Program-made: the position numbers and the translations under genes
In this document: positions 13,360 through 17,021 of the stretch, piece after piece
Numbering within the stretch: position 1 is the first letter of the stretch
Layout: every line of letters begins with the position of its first letter
Notes under the pieces: model-generated
Told to the model about the DNA's origin: nothing
What the model saw: only the letters and a program-made list of their open reading frames with translations
Databases searched by the model: none
Assembly (NCBI GenBank): GCA_050946115.1
Contig: JBMNUF010000034.1
Location: 1 to 17,021, forward strand
DNA: 17,021 nucleotides
Reading direction: 5' to 3'
DNA from: CAYFRC01 sp050946115
Lineage (GTDB): Bacteria > Bacillota > Clostridia > Christensenellales > Aristaeellaceae

Positions 13360-14864
13360 AGATCGCTTTTATCGGCGCGGGCTCCATCGGATTCACGAGA
13401 AGGCTTTTGGCGGATATCCTGACGGTGAAAGAGTTACAAAACGTCGAGATCGCATTCACGGACATCAACGGGCACAACCTCTCCATGGTGACGCAGCTCT
13501 GCCGGCGCGACATCGAAGCGAACGGGCTCCATATCCGGATTCATTCGACGCTCGACCGTAGAGAAGCCTTTTCCGGTGCGAAATACGTGGTAAACTGCAC
13601 GCGAATCGGTATGCTGGAGGCGTTCGAGAAGGACGTGGAAATCCCGCTCAAATACGGCGTGGACCAGTGCGTGGGCGATACGCTTTGCGCGGGCGGCATC
13701 ATGTACGGGCAGCGCAATATTGCGGCGCTTGAGGGCTTTTGTAAGGACATTCGCGAGGTTGCGGAGAAGGACTGCCTACTGCTCAACTACTCCAACCCCA
13801 ACGCGATGGCTACGTGGTATTGCAACAAATACGGCGGTGTGCGCACGGTGGGGCTCTGCCACGGCGTGCAGGGCGGGCACGCGCTCATCGCGAAGGCGCT
13901 CGGCTACAAACAAGAAGAAATAGACATCGTCTGCGCGGGCATAAACCACATGACGTGGTATCTCTCCGTGAAGCACAACGGCGAGGAGCTGAACGGCAAG
14001 CTCTTAGAGGCGCTGCAGGCAGACCCCGAAATCGCGCAGACCGAAAAGGTCCGCATCGACATGATGAAGCGGTTCGGCTATTTCTCTACCGAATCGAACG
14101 GACATCTCTCCGAATACGTGCCGTGGTACAGAAAGCATACGGACAAGATTCGGGACTGGATCGATCTGGGCGTGTGGATCAACGGCGAAACAGGTGGGTA
14201 TCTGCGCGTATGCACGGAGGGGCGCAACTGGTTCGAGACGGATTTCCCGAACTGGATGAAGGAAAAGCCCATGGAGTATACGCCCGAAAACCGCAGCAGC
14301 GAGCACGGCAGCTACATCATCGAGGGCATCGAGACGGGCAGAATCTATCGCGGGCACTTTAACGTGATGAATCGCGGCTGCATCACAAACCTTCCGTATG
14401 AGTGCGTGGTCGAGGTGCCGGGCTATGTGGATACGCACGGCATCAACATCCCGATACTGGGAGATCTCCCGCTGGGCTGCGCGGCGTGCTGCCAGTCCAA
14501 CATCACCGTGCAGCAGCTCGCGGTCGAAGCGGCAGTGCGCGGGGATATCAACCTTTTGCGGCAGGCGATGATGATGGACCCGCTCACGGGCGCGGTGTGC
14601 GACCCCAACGCGATATGGCAAATGGTAGATGAAATGCTGATTGCACAGGCGCAATGGCTCCCGCAATACCAAGGCGAGATCGAACGGGCGAAGGCGCGTT
14701 GGGCGCAGGCGGAGCGTGACGGCACGCTGATCCCGCCGATCGAAACGCGCGGCGCCGCAAGGCTTCACACCAAGACGGTGGAGGAGATGGCGAAGGACAA
14801 AGAGGCGGCGCGGAAAAACGCTGCGGAGGCGGATAAGGCGAAGGAGCGCCCCGCGGCCAAATAA
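13356..14864 (+). CDS. Glycoside hydrolase family 4, alpha-galactosidase (MelA)-like
   Basis: This 502-residue GH4 enzyme uses NAD+ and a divalent metal in a redox-assisted hydrolysis. A Rossmann start MKIAFIGAGSIGF (1-13) binds NAD, NYSNPNAM (144-151) is the conserved substrate and metal loop, CHGVQGG (168-174) is the Cys-His metal motif, and AGINHMTWYL (194-203) carries His198. The CH-x-V plus GINHMxxYL combination points to the MelA/alpha-galactosidase branch rather than the phospho-glycosidase branch, although GH4 specificities are hard to predict. A charged, Ala/Lys-rich tail after about residue 460 extends it beyond E. coli MelA (451 residues). No signal peptide: it acts in the cytoplasm. 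ATG 13356 overlaps the previous stop and has GGGAGGG upstream, so it is the last gene of the methyltransferase operon. Confidence 0.9.
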   Translation: MKIAFIGAGSIGFTRRLLADILTVKELQNVEIAFTDINGHNLSMVTQLCRRDIEANGLHIRIHSTLDRREAFSGAKYVVNCTRIGMLEAFEKDVEIPLKYGVDQCVGDTLCAGGIMYGQRNIAALEGFCKDIREVAEKDCLLLNYSNPNAMATWYCNKYGGVRTVGLCHGVQGGHALIAKALGYKQEEIDIVCAGINHMTWYLSVKHNGEELNGKLLEALQADPEIAQTEKVRIDMMKRFGYFSTESNGHLSEYVPWYRKHTDKIRDWIDLGVWINGETGGYLRVCTEGRNWFETDFPNWMKEKPMEYTPENRSSEHGSYIIEGIETGRIYRGHFNVMNRGCITNLPYECVVEVPGYVDTHGINIPILGDLPLGCAACCQSNITVQQLAVEAAVRGDINLLRQAMMMDPLTGAVCDPNAIWQMVDEMLIAQAQWLPQYQGEIERAKARWAQAERDGTLIPPIETRGAARLHTKTVEEMAKDKEAARKNAAEADKAKERPAAK

Positions 14865-14870
14865 CGGAAT

Positions 14871-14915
14871 AAAAAGCGGTCACCGGCAAATTTTCCTTGT
14901 CGGTGACCGCTTTTT
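14871..14915. terminator. Long bidirectional terminator between convergent operons
   Basis: A 19-bp stem with one G-T pair runs from A-rich 14871-14889 (AAAAAGCGGTCACCGGCAA) to 14897-14915 (TTGTCGGTGACCGCTTTTT), with a 7-base loop. The A/T ends give a U tract in both directions, ending the GH4 operon rightward and the isomerase pair leftward. Confidence 0.95.
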
Positions 14916-14923
14916 GTATGTGC

Positions 14924-15835
14924 TTATTCTCCGGCGCGGCGCGCGAACATGCGGCCGGTTTCGGCGATGACGCGCAGGATGTGCGCCGCGATCTCCGGAT
15001 CGACCGTGCGCCACATGGCGAAGGTCTCAAAGCTGAGTGTCGTATTGAAGCGGATGCGCTTTAGCCCTTCGATGAAGTTGTTCCAATCCAAAATGCCGGT
15101 GTAGGGCGGCATGTGCAGGTCATTAATGCCGTCGTTGTCGTGCACGTGGAAGGTCTTGATGCGGCTGCCGAGCTCGACCATGGTCTGCTGAATGTCCTTT
15201 CCGACGAGCAGGTTGTGCCCCGTGTCGAAGCAGAAGCCGAAAACCTCGCCTCCCGCGATGCCATTTAAGGTATCGATATAGCGGCAGGCTTCCGAAGCGT
15301 CCGAGCCGATTGCATTATACATCTTGCCCCTATATCCGCTGAACATGTTTTCAAGGCAGATCGTCACGCCGTATTCCTTCGCGGCGGGGATCAGTTTCGA
15401 ATACGATTCGATGTTGAGGTCCCACTCCGCCTCCTTGGAGAGCCGATCCTGATAGCCCAGAAAGAACGGATGGACGATGAGATTGCGGCAGCCGATGTAG
15501 TCGCAGCCGATGATGCTCTTGCGGAGCACTTCGATCAGATAATCGTTGTAGTCGCCTCCGTCTTTGACGTAGCAGGGGAAGGGCGCGTGCGCCTGGAAGT
15601 TGTCGAGCTTCCATTTCTCGGCGCCCTTTTTCCACGGCTCGAAATAAGGGAGGACGTCCCTGTCCGTGCCCTCGAACGCCTTGCCGTGCGCTCGCTTGCG
15701 CACATCTTCGTAGGAGAGGAGATGGTCGCAGTTGACATCGACGCCGTCAAACCCGGCTTCCTTGATGATTTGGTAGCACTCTTCGATCCCGTAAATCTCC
15801 TCGGGGCCGCCCGTCTGTACCGCAATCTTGAACAT
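14924..15835 (-). CDS. TIM-barrel sugar isomerase/epimerase-like protein, copy 2
   Basis: This 303-residue protein belongs to the xylose-isomerase-like TIM-barrel superfamily (sugar phosphate isomerase/epimerase group, related to IolE, tagatose epimerase and endonuclease IV). The metal ligands are visible: Glu162 in ICLENM, Asp204 and His207 in CFDTGH, His230 and His232 in FHVHDND, and Glu270 in SFETF, with the same D-to-H spacings as tagatose epimerase. Expected chemistry is metal-assisted keto-sugar epimerisation or isomerisation in the cytoplasm; the substrate is unknown. The start is ATG 15835-15833 with GGAGG upstream. It lies 43 bp behind a near-identical paralogue and probably shares its transcript. 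By hand count 247 of 303 residues match that copy, with no gaps. Confidence 0.88.
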   Translation of the reverse strand: MFKIAVQTGGPEEIYGIEECYQIIKEAGFDGVDVNCDHLLSYEDVRKRAHGKAFEGTDRDVLPYFEPWKKGAEKWKLDNFQAHAPFPCYVKDGGDYNDYLIEVLRKSIIGCDYIGCRNLIVHPFFLGYQDRLSKEAEWDLNIESYSKLIPAAKEYGVTICLENMFSGYRGKMYNAIGSDASEACRYIDTLNGIAGGEVFGFCFDTGHNLLVGKDIQQTMVELGSRIKTFHVHDNDGINDLHMPPYTGILDWNNFIEGLKRIRFNTTLSFETFAMWRTVDPEIAAHILRVIAETGRMFARRAGE

Positions 15836-15878
15836 GGATGAATCCTCCTTTTATTCTTGAATGAGCATGTTGGGGGAC

Positions 15879-16790
15879 TTATTCTGAAGCGCGGTGCGCG
15901 AATACGCGCCCGGTTTCTGCGATGGCGCGCAGCATGTAGGGCGCGATCTCCAAATCGAACGTGCGCCACATGGCAAAGGTCTCAAAGCTGAGCGTCGTAT
16001 CGAAGCGAAGGAGCTTTAGCCCTTCGATGAAGCTGTTCCAGTCCAAAATGCCGGTGTAGGGCGGCATGTGCAGGTCGTCCTTTCCGTCGTTGTCGTGCAC
16101 GTGGAACGCCTTGATGCGGCAGCCGAGTTCGAGCATGGACTGCTTGACGTCCTTTCCGACGAGCAGGTTGTGCCCCGTATCGAAGCAGAAGCCGAAAACC
16201 TCGCATCCCGCGATGCCGTTCAAGGTGTCGATATAGCGGCAGGCTTCCGCGGTGTCGGAGCAGATTGCGGAATAGATCTTGCCCCTGTACCTGCCGAACA
16301 TGTTTTCAAGGCATATCGTCACGCCGTATTCCTTGGCGACGGGGATCAGTTTGGAATACGATTCGATGTTGAGGTCCCACTCCGCCTCCTTCGAAAGGCG
16401 ATTTTCGTAGCCCAGGAAAAACGGATGGACGATGAGGTTGCGGCAGCCGATGTGGTCGCAGCCGATGACGGTCTTTCGGAGGATGTCTATCAGGTAGTCG
16501 TTGTAGTCGCCTTCGTCTTCGACGTAACAGGGGAAGGGCGCGTGCGTCTGAAAGTTATCGAGCCCCCATTTTTCGGAGGCCTTCTTCCACGGCTCGAAAT
16601 AGGGGAGGACGTCCTTGTCCGTACCCTCAAACGCCTTGGTGCGCACGCGCTTTTGCACTTCGTCGTAGGTGAGGAGATGGTCGGCATTCACGTCGACGCC
16701 GTCAAACCCGGCTTCCCTGATGATTCGATAGGTCTCGTCGATTCCGTAGATCTCTTCGGGCCCGCCCGTCTGTACCGCGATCTTGAACAT
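15879..16790 (-). CDS. TIM-barrel sugar isomerase/epimerase-like protein, copy 1 (promoter-proximal)
   Basis: This is the first gene of the leftward pair, also 303 residues, with the same ligand set at the same positions (Glu162, Asp204, His207, His230, Glu270). Differences from the second copy cluster at about 41-52 (TYDEVQKRVRTK against SYEDVRKRAHGK), 101-108, 165-180 and 281-290, while the barrel core and active site are unchanged. A GGAGG precedes ATG 16790-16788. The leader sequences before the two starts are also similar (GGAGG preceded by a TTTATTC-type stretch), showing that the duplication included the ribosome binding site. The two may act on different sugars or form a mixed oligomer; both are open. 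Confidence 0.88.
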   Translation of the reverse strand: MFKIAVQTGGPEEIYGIDETYRIIREAGFDGVDVNADHLLTYDEVQKRVRTKAFEGTDKDVLPYFEPWKKASEKWGLDNFQTHAPFPCYVEDEGDYNDYLIDILRKTVIGCDHIGCRNLIVHPFFLGYENRLSKEAEWDLNIESYSKLIPVAKEYGVTICLENMFGRYRGKIYSAICSDTAEACRYIDTLNGIAGCEVFGFCFDTGHNLLVGKDVKQSMLELGCRIKAFHVHDNDGKDDLHMPPYTGILDWNSFIEGLKLLRFDTTLSFETFAMWRTFDLEIAPYMLRAIAETGRVFAHRASE

Positions 16791-16826
16791 GCAAGAAACC
16801 TCCTTTATTCCCGAATGGACGGCTTC

Positions 16827-16855
16827 ATTGTAGCATGGGGTGCGTTAAGTATCAA
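16827..16855 (-). promoter_or_regulatory. Promoter of the isomerase pair
   Basis: Read leftward, TTGATA (16855-16850), a 17-bp spacer and TACAAT (16832-16827) with a TG one base before the -10 (TGCTACAAT) lie 37 bases before the first isomerase start. Confidence 0.78.
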
Positions 16856-16901
16856 CCGTAAAACGCAAAATAACAGTGCTTTCACAGGATAGTACAGGTG
16901 A

Positions 16902-16941
16902 GTTTTCAAAGTAAACGCAACATTTTCAGATTAAACGCGAC
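16902..16941. repeat. Adjacent 20-bp direct repeats upstream of the isomerase promoter
   Basis: GTTTTCAAAGTAAACGCAAC (16902-16921) is followed at once by ATTTTCAGATTAAACGCGAC (16922-16941); 16 of 20 positions agree. They lie 46 bp upstream of the -35 box of the leftward promoter, and a related core GTAAAACGCAA (16858-16868) abuts that -35. AAACGC occurs again at 17005-17010. The layout suits an activator binding direct repeats. The remaining sequence to the window end (16942-17021) shows no gene I can support. Confidence 0.6.
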
Positions 16942-17021
16942 GGGGTTGCAATTAGTCTGACAAAGACGGAGAGGGGGCTGTAAAAAAGCTCGGATTTACG
17001 ACAAAAACGCACAACAAGAGT

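Noticed and set aside
16068..16892. Rightward open frame of 274 codons opposite isomerase copy 1
   Set aside because: It mirrors the isomerase gene, and a similar but broken frame mirrors copy 2. It runs into the isomerase promoter, which argues against a real gene.

Overview
The window looks like chromosome from an anaerobic Bacillota (Firmicutes), probably a gut-type Clostridia member. This is inferred from GC-rich coding sequence with AT-rich promoters of the TTGACA/TATAAT type, strong GGAGG ribosome binding sites, tRNA genes without an encoded CCA, a PucR/CdaR regulator, a Clostridia-style receptor kinase paired with a helix-turn-helix protein, and carbohydrate genes (UgpC/MsmK-type ATPase tail, GH29, GH4, sugar isomerases). 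No rRNA, CRISPR array, transposase, integrase or phage gene is visible.

Left part (1-4812): the last codons of a sugar ABC transporter ATPase are followed by a rightward group: a CdaR/PucR-type regulator, a secreted S41 (CtpA-like) protease whose start overlaps the regulator's end, and a small membrane protein. A bidirectional terminator separates these from a leftward pair: an orphan CbiC/CobH-like (precorrin-8X methylmutase family) protein with the expected catalytic His replaced by Cys, followed by the manganese exporter MntP. Further right, also leftward, is a membrane-anchored protein with a C-terminal Cys cluster; it lies just behind the terminator of tRNA-Ser.

Middle (4831-9909): divergent tRNA-Ser(GGA) and tRNA-Thr(GGT) genes each have a recognisable promoter, with a non-coding, possibly structured stretch between them. 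Next come a small secreted protein, a two-gene unit (HTH protein plus transmembrane Ser/Thr kinase-like protein with an extracytoplasmic leucine-rich-repeat domain), a two-helix membrane protein, and an ArsC/Spx-fold protein without the catalytic cysteine.

Right part (9933-17021): a GH29 alpha-L-fucosidase is followed by its own terminator. A promoter then starts a tightly coupled three-gene operon (each junction is an ATGA overlap): a beta-class DNA methyltransferase, an unrecognised 190-residue protein that appears to be an internal duplication, and a GH4 glycosidase (MelA-like). Convergent to this, and separated by a long bidirectional terminator, is a leftward pair of tandemly duplicated TIM-barrel sugar isomerase/epimerase-like genes (about 81% identical by hand count). 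They are driven by a good promoter with 20-bp direct repeats upstream. GH29, GH4, the isomerase pair and the ABC ATPase together suggest a host- or plant-glycan utilisation neighbourhood.

The least ordinary parts are the methyltransferase/unknown/GH4 operon, the kinase-like receptor whose N-lobe lysine and helix-C glutamate are altered, and the His-to-Cys CbiC-like protein paired with MntP.
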